Shown: positions 44,405-55,622, counted from the stretch's first letter. The stretch is DNA of 64,000 bases from Bradyrhizobium sp. AUGA SZCCT0158 (GCF_018130065.1 NZ_JAFCME010000017.1:1-64000), one strand, 5' to 3'. The notes: generated by a model not told the origin, from the sequence alone. Numbers and translations: made by a program.

Positions 44405-46486
44405 TTAGGCGGCGCGAACCTCGCTGAGGAAGCGGTTGACCTGGCCGGCGAGGTCCTTGGATTGCGACGACAATTGCTCGGCTGCGCCCAGCACCTGGGT
44501 GGCGGCGGAACCGGTCTCGTCGGCCGCCCGCTGCACGCCGGAGATGTTGGCGTTGACCTCCTGGGTGCCGCGCGCGGCTTCCTGGACGCTGCGGGAAATC
44601 TCCTGCGTGGCCGAACCCTGTTGCTCGATTGCGGATGCAATCGCAATGCCGATCTGGTCGATTTCGGCGATGACATTGGCGACGTTCTGTATGGCCGTCA
44701 CCGTTTCGTCGCTCGCCGCCTGAATGGCGGCGATCTGTTCGGAGATTTCGGTGGTCGCTTTCGCGGTCTGCCCGGCCAGCGATTTGACTTCCGAGGCGAC
44801 GACCGCAAAGCCGCGGCCGGCATCGCCGGCGCGCGCGGCCTCGATGGTGGCGTTGAGGGCGAGCAGGTTGGTCTGGGCCGCGATGCTCTGAATCAGCGTT
44901 ACGACATCGCCGATCTTCTGCGCGCCTTCGGCCAGCGAACGGGCGGTGTCGCCGGTGCGGCGCGCGTTGTCGACGGCGCGGGCCGCGATCTCGGTGGACT
45001 GCGCGACCTGGCGGCCGATCTCCGAAATCGAGGAGGTGAGTTCCTCAGTGGCGCTCGCAACGGTCTGGACGTTGGTTGATGTCTGTTCGGAGGCAGCGGC
45101 CACGACACCGGCCTGACGGTTGGTGGCGGCGGCGGTCGAGGACATCGAGCGGGCGGTATCTTCCATCACGGATGAAGCTGACGACAATCCGCCGACGAGT
45201 TCGCTGACTTTGGCTTCGAACGAGCGGGTGAGTTCGTCGAGCACCTGGACGCGCCGCATCTTGACGTCGTTCTCGGCGGCCTTTTCCGTCGACAGGTGTT
45301 CGGCCTCGATCATGTTGTCCTTGAAGACGCGCACGGCAGCCGCCATCGCGCCGATCTCGTCGCCGCGCTCGGCGCCCGAGATTTCGTCTGAAACGTTGCC
45401 GCTGGCGAGCCGTGTCATGGTGGCGGTAAGGTCTACGATCGGTTTGCAGACGCGGCGGTAGACCATCAGGATCAGGCCCGCGCTGGCGCCGATAACGGCG
45501 ATCAGACCTGCGAGCGCGATGATGAAGCTGAGGCGTGCCGAGGAGTAGGCGGCGCCCAGGACCTCTTCGGCATTGTCGTAGAACGCGTCGCGCAGCGTGA
45601 TGACCGCGCCGAGTCCCTTTTGCGATTCAACGAAGAACACATCGACGTTGTGCTCGTATTTGCCGCTGATCGCGCCTTCCTTGACGAGCTTCAGCTCTTT
45701 GCCGAACCGATCGACATAGGCCTCGTTCATTTTCCCAAGCGCAGCGGCCACATTGGCGGGCGTTGCCGGATTGCCGCGCAAATCCTGCAGCGACATCAGG
45801 ATCTGGTCGGCGCGGCCCTGCGCGCGGCTCAGCTCCATCTTCTCCGCGTCGGTTGCGACGCGGTTGGCTCCGACCAGGTTCTTGTGCAGGCTGGCGTTGT
45901 AGCCGCCGACATCGCGCAGTGCCCAGGTGATGTTGGCGTAAGTCGCCTGGCGGTAAGCGTCGCCGTCGAGCAGCGCCATGCGGCGGACCTGTTCTTCGAG
46001 CAACGCGGTGATGGCGGCGTTGAAGACCGCGTTATCGGCGACAATCTTCCTGGCGGCGTCCTTGCGGGCATCGGCGGGGCCGGCGATGGCCTTGTCGATG
46101 GCCTCGCGCAGGGCATTGAACTTCGCGTTCAGCCCATCGATGCCGCTGGCGACGGACGCGCCATCGTCGAGCGAGCCGGGCAGCGTCTTGCGGATCGCGT
46201 TCATCTTCGTCAGCGCGCCGTTGGTATCCTTGCGGTATTTGTCGAGGTCGGTGAGCATCTTCGGCTCCACCACCGCCGGCCCATACAGGATGTTGGTGGA
46301 GAAGCCGCGTTCGGGGTTCATGTAACGCGGGATGTCGCCGACGGCCCGCACCACTTCGAGCCGGCTCTGGGCGACGGACACCTTGTCCATGGTCTGGTAT
46401 TTCGTGACGGCCACATAGACGGCGAGACCACCGCCCACGGCGGAAAGCGAGACGATGGCGTCGGTCAGGAGGGTACCGATTTTCAT
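44405..46486 (-). CDS. Methyl-accepting chemotaxis protein
   Basis: The 693-residue chemoreceptor has an N-terminal membrane helix (residues 7-30), a periplasmic helical sensor region (about 31-310), a second membrane helix (about 315-340), a HAMP domain (VYRRVCKPIVDLTATMTRLA) and the cytoplasmic signalling domain, whose hairpin tip lies in IQSIAAQTNLLALNATIEAA and GRGFAVVASEVKSLAGQTAK. The signal would pass to CheA/CheW and flagellar motors. The ligand is unknown. No CheA or CheW gene is nearby. The start at 46486 follows no strong ribosome binding site. Confidence 0.93.
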   Translation of the reverse strand: MKIGTLLTDAIVSLSAVGGGLAVYVAVTKYQTMDKVSVAQSRLEVVRAVGDIPRYMNPERGFSTNILYGPAVVEPKMLTDLDKYRKDTNGALTKMNAIRKTLPGSLDDGASVASGIDGLNAKFNALREAIDKAIAGPADARKDAARKIVADNAVFNAAITALLEEQVRRMALLDGDAYRQATYANITWALRDVGGYNASLHKNLVGANRVATDAEKMELSRAQGRADQILMSLQDLRGNPATPANVAAALGKMNEAYVDRFGKELKLVKEGAISGKYEHNVDVFFVESQKGLGAVITLRDAFYDNAEEVLGAAYSSARLSFIIALAGLIAVIGASAGLILMVYRRVCKPIVDLTATMTRLASGNVSDEISGAERGDEIGAMAAAVRVFKDNMIEAEHLSTEKAAENDVKMRRVQVLDELTRSFEAKVSELVGGLSSASSVMEDTARSMSSTAAATNRQAGVVAAASEQTSTNVQTVASATEELTSSISEIGRQVAQSTEIAARAVDNARRTGDTARSLAEGAQKIGDVVTLIQSIAAQTNLLALNATIEAARAGDAGRGFAVVASEVKSLAGQTAKATTEISEQIAAIQAASDETVTAIQNVANVIAEIDQIGIAIASAIEQQGSATQEISRSVQEAARGTQEVNANISGVQRAADETGSAATQVLGAAEQLSSQSKDLAGQVNRFLSEVRAA

Positions 46487-46569
46487 GGGATTTGGGCCAT
46501 TCACGATGGTATGGGAGTGCTGGCCTCCATCCTAAGTGGTGCGCATTAATCTTGGGTTACGGTGCGAAA

Positions 46570-46860
46570 TCAGTGTGGCGGAAAGTACGGGACAAGGTAG
46601 CCGGTCTGCTGGAGCAGCAGCGCGAACAGCCCGGCGCCTGCAACCAGCCCGATCCAGAACAGCGGTGCCGGTATCTCGCGGCGAAAGCTACAGAGGCTCA
46701 GAACCATTCCGAAATAGAACACCATGGTCATGACCTGCCCGGTGTGCGGCGTCGGCGACAACAGTTTCCAGATGAAATACCCGATCAGAAAGCAAGGCAG
46801 CAGGATCGAAACCACGCGGATGCCGGTGGTCGTGGATGGCTGGACTGGCGGATTGCTCAT
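46570..46860 (-). CDS. Small integral membrane protein
   Basis: The 96-residue protein starts MSNPPVQPSTTTGIRVVSIL and has three likely membrane helices (residues 15-35, 45-60 and 68-88), ending LLQQTGYLVPYFPPH. It has no recognisable domain. GAGG lies 5 bases before the ATG at 46860. A longer frame to 46989 starts with an arginine-rich stretch and is not supported. It is 83 bp upstream of the chemoreceptor on the same strand but probably independent. Confidence 0.75.
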   Translation of the reverse strand: MSNPPVQPSTTTGIRVVSILLPCFLIGYFIWKLLSPTPHTGQVMTMVFYFGMVLSLCSFRREIPAPLFWIGLVAGAGLFALLLQQTGYLVPYFPPH

Positions 46861-47025
46861 AATGGCCTCTTGGTTCGCGACGTCGCCTCTCAGGCAGTCG
46901 CGTCCAAGTGGCAATGCGTTCAAAGGCGGAGGTCGGTTTTCTGGCTGCGTTGCGGGGGCGCGAAGTGCCGCCTCGACTGCCACCCGCACTCGCGCAGAGA
47001 TAACGTGAACTTGCTATCTCACGCT

Positions 47026-47265
47026 TCAGCGGTTCTCTTCATCCGTCTTTCGCGGCGGGGATTTGCGCGACGGGGCGGGAGCGCCGAGTTCCTGGCAGGG
47101 CAGTTCGGTCCACGATCCATCTGATGTCTGCTGGTAGGAATGGCAGGACGATGACGCCGGCTGCTCGCTGGTCTTCGGCGTCTCGGCGTTTTTGGCAAGC
47201 CCGGGTACCGCCGCCGCGAGCAGGGCGGCTATCGTCGCCACAAAGATCGCGTGTCCTAACCGCAT
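47026..47265 (-). CDS. Small exported hypothetical protein
   Basis: The 79-residue product starts MRLGHAIFVATIAALLAAAV, a signal peptide cleaved near GLAKNAE. The mature part has two cysteines (SSCHSYQQTSDGSWTELPCQ) and a basic, Pro/Ser/Lys-rich tail. GGAG lies 7 bases before the ATG at 47265. It follows the copper-transport gene on the same strand by 118 bp. A metal-related role is possible from position only. Confidence 0.72.
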   Translation of the reverse strand: MRLGHAIFVATIAALLAAAVPGLAKNAETPKTSEQPASSSCHSYQQTSDGSWTELPCQELGAPAPSRKSPPRKTDEENR

Positions 47266-47383
47266 GGAAATTCTCCTTTTTGAAAATGGAGTTCCTTTCG
47301 TAGCGGACATTGTGGATTTTTTTTGAACAGGAGCGTGCGTGCGCGCCGGTTTGATTAATGATCTCCAAATCGTGCGCGCTCGT

Positions 47384-49828
<2,445 letters not shown>

Positions 49829-49851
49829 CGCGAATGCAGTCCCTTGCAACC

Positions 49852-49870
49852 TATACCCTGTAGGGGTATA
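49852..49870. promoter_or_regulatory. CsoR-type operator between copA and csoR
   Basis: TATACCCTGTAGGGGTATA is a near-perfect inverted repeat (TATACCC and GGGTATA) with a GTAGG core, the usual form of CsoR binding sites. It lies between the divergent start codons of copA (49828) and the repressor (49879), so one repressor dimer of dimers could control both. It also overlaps the AT-rich promoter region. Confidence 0.9.
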
Positions 49871-49878
49871 TAGGCCGC

Positions 49879-50154
49879 ATGAGAAAAGACATCAAGGCAT
49901 CCTGTCAAAAACGTCTGAGCCGCATCGAGGGCCAGGTCCGCGGCCTGTCCAGGATGGTGGACGAGGACCGCTACTGCATCGATATCGTGACGCAGATATC
50001 GGCGGTGCGCGCCGCGCTCCGGCGCGTCGAGGAAGAGGTGTTGAAGGATCATGTCTCGCATTGCGTCGAACACGCGATTGCGAGCGGCGACAAATCGGAT
50101 CAGCGCCAGAAGATATCGGAGCTGATGGCGGTCATCGGCCGGTCTGACCGATAA
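49879..50154 (+). CDS. csoR: CsoR-type copper-sensing repressor
   Basis: The 91-residue all-helical DUF156 protein has the Cu(I) ligands Cys33 (DRYCIDIV), His58 and Cys62 (DHVSHC), which is the C-H-C set of CsoR rather than the formaldehyde-sensing FrmR or nickel-sensing RcnR sets. The protein represses until Cu(I) binds. It is divergent from copA and reads MRKDIKASCQKRLSRIEGQV at the start, the DNA-contacting helix of the family. Autoregulation through the operator at 49852 is expected. Confidence 0.92.
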   Translation: MRKDIKASCQKRLSRIEGQVRGLSRMVDEDRYCIDIVTQISAVRAALRRVEEEVLKDHVSHCVEHAIASGDKSDQRQKISELMAVIGRSDR

Positions 50155-50165
50155 AACGCGATCTG

Positions 50166-50597
50166 TCACCGCCGGCGGCGTGCAATCGCACCGGCAACGG
50201 TCTGCATGGTAATTCCCAAGACCCAGCCGAGCATGATCATCCAGGTCCAGGCGAGGTGCGGATCGTGACGGAGCACGATCACGCAGACGGAGGCAAAGGC
50301 TGCGCCCGCGGCGAGGAACGTGCCGACCGCGCTGAGCAATTCCGGCGCGTCGATCTTACCATCCCAATGCCCGTCCGTCGGCTTGCCATCGGTGTCGAAG
50401 GGACGTTGCGGGGTGTCGATGCCCAGATAGAATCCGACGGCGCCGCCGAGCATCATCAAAAGCAGGAAAGCCTGCGACGTGAACTGCGGGATGCTGGTAC
50501 CGACGAGTGCGGCCACAAACAATCCGCTTGCAGCGCCGGCCATCGCAAGGCCAAGGCGCTCCAGGACGTGCGCGGTCTTTCTGACGCGGGTTTGCAT
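50166..50597 (-). CDS. Membrane protein of unknown function
   Basis: The 143-residue protein has four likely membrane helices: LGLAMAGAASGLFVAALVGT, AFLLLMMLGGAVGFYLGI, LLSAVGTFLAAGAAFASVCV and WTWMIMLGWVLGITMQTVAG, with a polar loop PFDTDGKPTDGHWDGKIDAP in the middle. No domain is recognised. It converges with csoR, 11 bp between stops. The 18-bp tandem repeat at 50648-50683 lies 51 bp upstream of its start. Confidence 0.75.
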   Translation of the reverse strand: MQTRVRKTAHVLERLGLAMAGAASGLFVAALVGTSIPQFTSQAFLLLMMLGGAVGFYLGIDTPQRPFDTDGKPTDGHWDGKIDAPELLSAVGTFLAAGAAFASVCVIVLRHDPHLAWTWMIMLGWVLGITMQTVAGAIARRRR

Positions 50598-50647
50598 GGG
50601 GGCTCCCGCAGACTGTGAGCAGGGAAGGTTAGGACGTTTTGGCGCCG

Positions 50648-50683
50648 GTTGAAAGACGTCTACAAGTTGAAAGACGTCTACAA
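50648..50683. repeat. Perfect 18-bp tandem repeat upstream of a membrane-protein gene
   Basis: Two identical units GTTGAAAGACGTCTACAA stand in direct tandem. Each holds the palindrome AGACGTCT. The pair lies 51-86 bp upstream of the start codon at 50597 (minus strand). Direct repeats of a palindrome at this place may be an operator, or may simply be a recent slippage duplication. Confidence 0.7.
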
Positions 50684-50786
50684 GGCGACGTGATACGCGC
50701 CGACGGATTCGTGTAAGCGGTGGCTACGGATAAGCGTGATGCAGCCAGCCCCGGTGAGGCCGCGCCACCGTCCTGAGAAACGCTTG

Positions 50787-51170
50787 CTAGTTCTTGGCGC
50801 GGATAAAGCCTGCAAGCCTGCCCTTCTGGGTCTCGCACCAGGTTGTCATGCCGATGCGCCGCTGGTCGAGGTCCGTCGTCCTCGTCGCGATGGCGACCTC
50901 CTGCAAGAGCAGGTCATCCGGGCGCTCACCCATTTTTCCGCCGGTATGCACGTACGCAATGGCCTTTCGGACTTGCTCGGTGGTGCCCTCCGGCTGCTGC
51001 ATCTCCTGAGCCTTCTGCACCAGATCCTGATAGACGACATCCGTGCCGGGACATTCCACCTTGGCCGCAAACGCCTGCAGCATCATCGTCACATATTCGG
51101 AGCGAGGGCCGGCATGCGCCGCCGTCGCAACGAGAACCAAACCAACAAGCAACGCAGCACCGCGCATCAT
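50787..51170 (-). CDS. Exported hypothetical protein
   Basis: The 127-residue product has a signal peptide (MMRGAALLVGLVLVATAAHA, cleaved before GPRSEY). The mature domain of about 107 residues is helical, with ECPGTDVVYQDLVQKAQEMQ and two cysteines (ECPG and TWCETQ) that could pair. It ends KGRLAGFIRAKN. No known family is recognised. It stands alone between the membrane-protein gene and the acyl-CoA synthetase, all on the minus strand. Confidence 0.75.
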   Translation of the reverse strand: MMRGAALLVGLVLVATAAHAGPRSEYVTMMLQAFAAKVECPGTDVVYQDLVQKAQEMQQPEGTTEQVRKAIAYVHTGGKMGERPDDLLLQEVAIATRTTDLDQRRIGMTTWCETQKGRLAGFIRAKN

Positions 51171-51280
51171 GACCTCTCCCTGACACTTTTCCTTAGGCTT
51201 TTACGGTTTTGGGTTTTCCGGTTTCGGGAAGGCTAGCGCCGACGGCAGCCCGGCACAACCTTCGAAAAGCGTCGGGCGCA

Positions 51281-52885
51281 TCAAAGCGCCGTCAGTTCGC
51301 CCTTTGCCCAGATCTCGCGCAACTTGAACTTCTGGATCTTGCCGGAGCCCGTCAGCGGAAACGCTTCGACCACGAACCAGTGTTTTGGCGTCTTGTGCGG
51401 GGCCAGCGAGGCCCGCATGTAGGCTGACAGCTCCTCCTTGTCGATCACGGCACCTTGCGCCGGGCGGATGAAGGCGGCGACTTCCTCGCCCCATTTTTCG
51501 TGTGGCAGTCCGACCACGGCGACCTCTCTGATCTTGGGATGGCGGAACAACAGTTCCTCGAGTTCGCGCGGATAGATGTTCTCGCCGCCGCGGATGATCA
51601 TGTCCTTGAGCCGGCCCTCGACGGTACAGTAGCCGCGGGCGTCCATCGCGCAGAGGTCGCCGGTATGCAGCCAGCCATCGGAGTCGATGGAAGCGGCCGT
51701 GGCGTCCGGCATCTCGAAATAGCCGAGCATGACGTGGTAGCCGCGCGTGCAGAACTCGCCGATCTCGCCGATCGGCACGGTCTTGCCGGTGTCGGGATTG
51801 ACGATCTTGTTCTCCATGTTCGGCAGCGGCAGGCCGATGGTGCCGGCCTTGTCCTCGATGGTGTCCGACGTCTTGGTCATCGCCGCCACCGGCGAACATT
51901 CGGTCTGGCCGAACACGATGGTGAAGGGCGCGCCGAGTTCCTTTTCGAACCGCGTCACCAGTGCGGCCGGCACGGTCGAACCGCCCGAGCAGATCGCCTT
52001 GACCGACGACAGGTCTGTCGTGGCGAAGGAGGGATGCTCCAGCATCGCCACCAGCATGGTGGGAACGCCGACCATGGCGTTGCCGCGATAGGTCGCAAAC
52101 ATTTCTAGCACGAGGCCCGGCTCGAACGCTTCGATCAGCACCTGGGTTGCCGCGCGCGACACCGCGCCGAGCACGCAGCAAACGCATCCGCCGGTGTGGA
52201 ACAGCGGCATCGTGGTGATGAAGACGTCGCCGGGCTCGACCCCCATCTGTACGGCGGTATCGGCGCCGTTATTGGCAAGCCCGCGGTGATGCAGCAGCGC
52301 GCCTTTCGGAAACCCTGTTGTGCCCGACGTGTACTGGATCATGACCGGATCGCTCGGCTTGACGTCCGGCAGCGCGATACCATGGTCGTCGCCGGTGGCG
52401 ATGAAGGAAGCCCAGTCGTCGAACGAGATGATCTCGCGCAACTCCGGGCAGCGGGCTGAGACTTCCCGCACGGTGTCCAGCATCGGATTGCCGCGGAACG
52501 CCGGCACCACGAAGACGCCGGCCGCGCGGGACTGCTTCAGTACATATTCGACCTCGTTGGCTCGAAAACCCGGGTTGACGGTGACCAGCACCATCCCGGC
52601 CATCGCGGCGCCGAACTCCATCATCACCCATTCCGGCAAATTATACGCCCAGACGGCGACCCGCTCGCCCGGCTTGAAGCGGCGGAGCAGGGCGCGCGCG
52701 GTGCGCTGGGCTTCGGTATGAAGCTCCGCATACGTCCACTGGCGGCGCGCCGCGGGGTCGGGGACACCCGCAATCAGCGCGAGCCGGTCCGGCGCCGACC
52801 GCGCGGCCTGCTCCAGCAACTGGCCGAGCGTGACGTCGCGGACGGTGGTGGAAACTCCCGCGACGTGAGATTCCTTCAAGGCCAT
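51281..52885 (-). CDS. Acyl-CoA synthetase (AMP-binding ligase)
   Basis: The enzyme activates a carboxylic acid through an acyl-AMP to the CoA thioester. The 534-residue chain has the AMP-binding P-loop YTSGTTGFPKGALL, the adenine-binding GQTECSPVAAM segment, the hinge GRLKDMIIRGGENIYPRELE and the C-terminal lysine motif LTGSGKIQKFKLRE, where Lys is needed for adenylation. It belongs to the medium-chain or FadD-like group. The ATG at 52885 has GGGAG 5 bases upstream. It is divergent from an SDR gene 203 bp away. Confidence 0.92.
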   Translation of the reverse strand: MALKESHVAGVSTTVRDVTLGQLLEQAARSAPDRLALIAGVPDPAARRQWTYAELHTEAQRTARALLRRFKPGERVAVWAYNLPEWVMMEFGAAMAGMVLVTVNPGFRANEVEYVLKQSRAAGVFVVPAFRGNPMLDTVREVSARCPELREIISFDDWASFIATGDDHGIALPDVKPSDPVMIQYTSGTTGFPKGALLHHRGLANNGADTAVQMGVEPGDVFITTMPLFHTGGCVCCVLGAVSRAATQVLIEAFEPGLVLEMFATYRGNAMVGVPTMLVAMLEHPSFATTDLSSVKAICSGGSTVPAALVTRFEKELGAPFTIVFGQTECSPVAAMTKTSDTIEDKAGTIGLPLPNMENKIVNPDTGKTVPIGEIGEFCTRGYHVMLGYFEMPDATAASIDSDGWLHTGDLCAMDARGYCTVEGRLKDMIIRGGENIYPRELEELLFRHPKIREVAVVGLPHEKWGEEVAAFIRPAQGAVIDKEELSAYMRASLAPHKTPKHWFVVEAFPLTGSGKIQKFKLREIWAKGELTAL

Positions 52886-53088
52886 TGTCTCTCCCATGGG
52901 GTCTTTGCCGGTATGATGCCGATTTGCGGCAATTGACCCGACTATGGCATCCGCCGCTTGTGTTTTGCAGCCGGGTTCCGAAAGAAATTGTGGTTCTTGC
53001 CGGTCGATGCGGTTCGTTGCGCTGGGCGTATTGGCGCAGACCGGTGCGCCGACTTATGCTTGATCGCGATACCGTCTGGGAGAACGCC

Positions 53089-53877
53089 ATGAGCCTGCTC
53101 GGCAATCCATTCGACCCCGCACGCGAGGCGGCGCTGGTGACCGGCGCCGGCAACGGCATTGGCCGGGCCATCGCGCAGGCGCTGGCCGGCGAGGGCGTGC
53201 GGACCGTATTCGCCGATATCAGCGCGGAGCGGGTCGCGGCCGCGATCAAGGCTTCGCGGCGGCCCGAACTGGCCGTGCCGTGGGTCGGCGATATCGCCAG
53301 CGCCGCCGCGCGAGAAACGCTGCTAACGGACGCGCAATCCGCCGTCGGGCGGGTGACCCATTTCGTGCACAGCGCCTCGCCGCCGCGGCGGGAGGCCGAT
53401 CATGCCATGGCCGTCAGCACTGAGACCTGGGCGCAGATGCATGCGGTCAATCTCGAGGCCGGCTTTCATCTTTCGCGCGAACTGGCGCGAAAGCTGATCG
53501 CGGCGAAACAGCCTGGCTCGTTCCTGCTGCTGACCTCGCTGCATTCAGGCACGCCGCGCAATCTGCCGCATTATTCGACCGCCAAGGCCGGGATGGCGAT
53601 GCTGGTGAAGGAGCTCGCAAAAACGTTCGGCCGCCACGGCATCCGCGTCAACGCGCTGGTGCCCGGCGCGATTGCTGCCGGCGGTTTCGTTGCCGATCCG
53701 TCGCTGGCAAAACACATTCCGCTCGGCCGTCTCGGGCAAGCCAGCGACCTCGCGCCGCTGGCGCTAGCGGTGCTTTCGAACCGGGTATCGGCCTATGTCA
53801 CGGGGGCGGCGATCACGATCGATGGCGGCTTGTCGCTGACCAACTGGTTCGAACCGCCGGAGCTCGGAGAAATGTGA
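53089..53877 (+). CDS. SDR family oxidoreductase
   Basis: The 262-residue dehydrogenase has the NAD(P) loop ALVTGAGNGIGRAIAQALAG, the catalytic set LTSLHSGTPRNLPHYSTAKA (Ser, Tyr and Lys in the expected spacing), and the classical C-terminal AITIDGGLSLTNWF. It is likely a glucose/ribitol-type or 3-oxoacyl-type SDR; the substrate is open. The start at 53089 has GGAG 6 bases upstream. It is divergent from the acyl-CoA synthetase, which may indicate a shared acyl or ketone catabolic setting, but nothing stronger. Confidence 0.9.
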   Translation: MSLLGNPFDPAREAALVTGAGNGIGRAIAQALAGEGVRTVFADISAERVAAAIKASRRPELAVPWVGDIASAAARETLLTDAQSAVGRVTHFVHSASPPRREADHAMAVSTETWAQMHAVNLEAGFHLSRELARKLIAAKQPGSFLLLTSLHSGTPRNLPHYSTAKAGMAMLVKELAKTFGRHGIRVNALVPGAIAAGGFVADPSLAKHIPLGRLGQASDLAPLALAVLSNRVSAYVTGAAITIDGGLSLTNWFEPPELGEM

Positions 53878-53994
53878 GGCGGAACCTCGATGGGGGCGCC
53901 CGGCGTGGAACGAGCGGGCCGGTTCGGCGGTTCTCACAACAGGCCGCAGCCTGCAGGGGAACCGGTTCCTGCGGCGAACCTCAGGGAGCGCGAC

Positions 53995-54180
53995 ATGACA
54001 TCCGAGATGCAAATCCACACCATCGCGCGGCAAATGCTTGAAAAGCACGGCCCGGCGGCGATTGCCCAGGCAGCGCAGAACGCGGTCGCCTGCGAGCGCA
54101 AGGGCGAGAAAGAGGAAGCCAGTGAATGGCGCCATATCGAAGACGCCATGAAGATGATGCGGGGACCGCATCAGAGCTGA
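53995..54180 (+). CDS. Small soluble hypothetical protein
   Basis: The 61-residue protein begins MTSEMQIHTIARQMLEKHGP and continues AAIAQAAQNAVACERKGEKE, ending MKMMRGPHQS. It is helical and charged, with no signal peptide. GGGAG sits 6 bases before the ATG. It is separated from the SDR by 117 bp and may share its transcript. Similar short proteins are frequent in Bradyrhizobium; none has a known role. Confidence 0.7.
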   Translation: MTSEMQIHTIARQMLEKHGPAAIAQAAQNAVACERKGEKEEASEWRHIEDAMKMMRGPHQS

Positions 54181-54250
54181 AGGTCGCCCCGGCGTCCGGT
54201 CCGGAGGACGACGGCAGTGAACCCTTTTCCATCCGCCGCGACCAAAGGGC

Positions 54251-54391
54251 ATGGAAAATATACCTCAATACATCGGCGTGACGCTGATACTCGGCGTCTT
54301 TGTCTGGGGCATGATCGGCTTCTATCGCGGCCTGTCGATGCCCAGGAACGAGCTGGATCGCTCGGGCGATACCTGGACCTGGTTGAGCTGA
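54251..54391 (+). CDS. Very small single-pass membrane protein
   Basis: The 46-residue frame reads MENIPQYIGVTLILGVFVWG then MIGFYRGLSMPRNELDRSGD and TWTWLS. Residues 7-24 form one membrane helix, followed by a basic, Trp-containing tail. It is in the same direction as the two genes around it and lies 49 bp before the FMN reductase. No clear ribosome binding site is seen, so support is modest. Confidence 0.55.
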   Translation: MENIPQYIGVTLILGVFVWGMIGFYRGLSMPRNELDRSGDTWTWLS

Positions 54392-54439
54392 CCCGGCCCG
54401 ATAGCGAACCCCCGGCGGCCGTGTTAGCCTGCCGCCGCC

Positions 54440-55030
54440 ATGCCCCATCGCATTCTCGTATTCTACGGCTCCTATCGCTCCGACCGCATGGGCATCCGCC
54501 TGGCGCAGTTCGTCGTTGAGGGCCTGTGCGGCCGCGGCGACGATGTCGAACTGATCGACGCCAAGGCGGTAGGCCTGCCGATGCTGGACCGGATGTACAA
54601 GGAGCATCCGAAAGGCCAGGCACCGGCAGTGCTCGAAGAACTCGCGGGAAAAATCCGCGGTGCCGATGGCTTTGTCTTCATCACCGGCGAATACAATTGG
54701 GGCATGCAGCCCGGCCTGAAAAACCTCACCGACCATTTTCTCGAAGAGTGGTTCTGGCGCCCGGCCGCCATCGCCAGCTATTCGGCCGGCCGTCTCTCCG
54801 GTGCGCGCGCCGCGACCGCCTGGCACGGCACGCTCTCGGAGATGGGCATGGTTGTGATCTCTTCCACGATCGGGGTCGGGCCGATCGCGCAAACCCTCTC
54901 AGACGACGGCAAGCCGACCGGCGAGGCCGGCAAGGCGCTGGAGCGGGCGTTCCCCCGCTTTGCGGATGATCTGGCGTGGTGGGTGGAAGCGGCCAAGGCG
55001 CAGCGGGCGAAGAAGGCGCCTCCGTACTGA
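54440..55030 (+). CDS. NADPH-dependent FMN reductase (NAD(P)H:quinone/azo reductase type)
   Basis: The 196-residue flavodoxin-fold enzyme starts MPHRILVFYGSYRSDRMGIR, with the FMN-phosphate loop GSYRSDRMG, and contains FVFITGEYNWGMQPGLKNLT, the GEYN(W/F)GxxPxLKNxxD(H/W) motif of the NADPH-dependent FMN reductase family. Members reduce FMN, quinones, chromate or azo dyes. The protein has no signal peptide and is cytoplasmic. It is followed by two convergent minus-strand genes. Confidence 0.88.
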   Translation: MPHRILVFYGSYRSDRMGIRLAQFVVEGLCGRGDDVELIDAKAVGLPMLDRMYKEHPKGQAPAVLEELAGKIRGADGFVFITGEYNWGMQPGLKNLTDHFLEEWFWRPAAIASYSAGRLSGARAATAWHGTLSEMGMVVISSTIGVGPIAQTLSDDGKPTGEAGKALERAFPRFADDLAWWVEAAKAQRAKKAPPY

Positions 55031-55039
55031 GCGGCTAAA

Positions 55040-55216
55040 TCAGATTGCAGCAGCGGCTGCCGCGCCATGCTTGGCGTACCATTTCGGCCCCGGGCCGCGC
55101 ATGTAATGCCGCTCGGGCCGGTAACCGTCGAATGCGCGGTCGATCAGCCGATGCCAGCCCGTGACGATCCGGTCGAGGCGGCGGAACAGCGGCAGGGCGA
55201 TTTGCGCGGTGCTCAT
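55040..55216 (-). CDS. Small basic hypothetical protein
   Basis: The 58-residue product starts MSTAQIALPLFRRLDRIVTG and continues WHRLIDRAFDGYRPERHYMR, ending in a Gly/Ala tail. It is basic with no signal peptide or membrane helix of convincing length. GAGGG lies 4 bases before the ATG at 55216. The stop of the DUF6894 gene is only 7 bp upstream, so the two form a likely operon. Confidence 0.6.
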   Translation of the reverse strand: MSTAQIALPLFRRLDRIVTGWHRLIDRAFDGYRPERHYMRGPGPKWYAKHGAAAAAAI

Positions 55217-55223
55217 GACACCC

Positions 55224-55457
55224 TCAATTCGGCTTGCCGAGAACCGACGAGAAGGAGACTTCGAAGATCTCATCGTCGAAATCGTCGCTGACATGCACGA
55301 CCCAGTCGCGCCAGTCTTCCGCGCTTTGTTCCATGATCAGCGATCGCACCACGCAGGCGGCGCGGTCGCGCGCCTCGGCGAGGTTGCTCACCACCGCGCC
55401 GAACTGATCGACGCGAACTTCGCGGGAGCTGGAGCAGTGGAAATAGACCTGGGCCAT
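55224..55457 (-). CDS. DUF6894 family small protein
   Basis: The 77-residue protein begins MAQVYFHCSSSREVRVDQFG and includes EARDRAACVVRSLIMEQSAE and WRDWVVHVSDDFDDEIFEVS. This is the DUF6894 pattern (YFHC near the start, D-x-x-G strand and a WxVxVxD strand near the end), a short alpha-beta protein abundant in Bradyrhizobium and Methylobacterium. Its function is unknown. It lies in tandem with the 58-residue gene downstream. Confidence 0.78.
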   Translation of the reverse strand: MAQVYFHCSSSREVRVDQFGAVVSNLAEARDRAACVVRSLIMEQSAEDWRDWVVHVSDDFDDEIFEVSFSSVLGKPN

Positions 55458-55606
55458 TTTCGGTCTCCTTCACAAAGCGAATCGAATCTGCGGTTCAAAA
55501 ATAGCAGCGGCGGATTCCGCTGGATATTCCGGTAGATCCCCGACGGGGAATTACGGGGATGTCCCGCAACGTGACACCAAACCTACCGGGACGAATCGCG
55601 CCCTTC

Positions 55607-55622
55607 CGTGATTCACATCACG
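55607..55622. promoter_or_regulatory. Perfect inverted repeat resembling a CRP/FNR-type site
   Basis: CGTGAT, four bases (TCAC) and ATCACG form a perfect inverted repeat. Its core TGAT-N4-ATCA is the same as in FNR/FixK sites (TTGAT-N4-ATCAA), with G in place of the outer T. It lies 150 bp upstream of the DUF6894 gene and 88 bp before the hairpin. Confidence 0.35.

Noticed and set aside
51201..52187. Second minus-strand frame of 328 codons inside the acyl-CoA synthetase
   Set aside because: Out-of-frame shadow; the true frame holds all ligase motifs.
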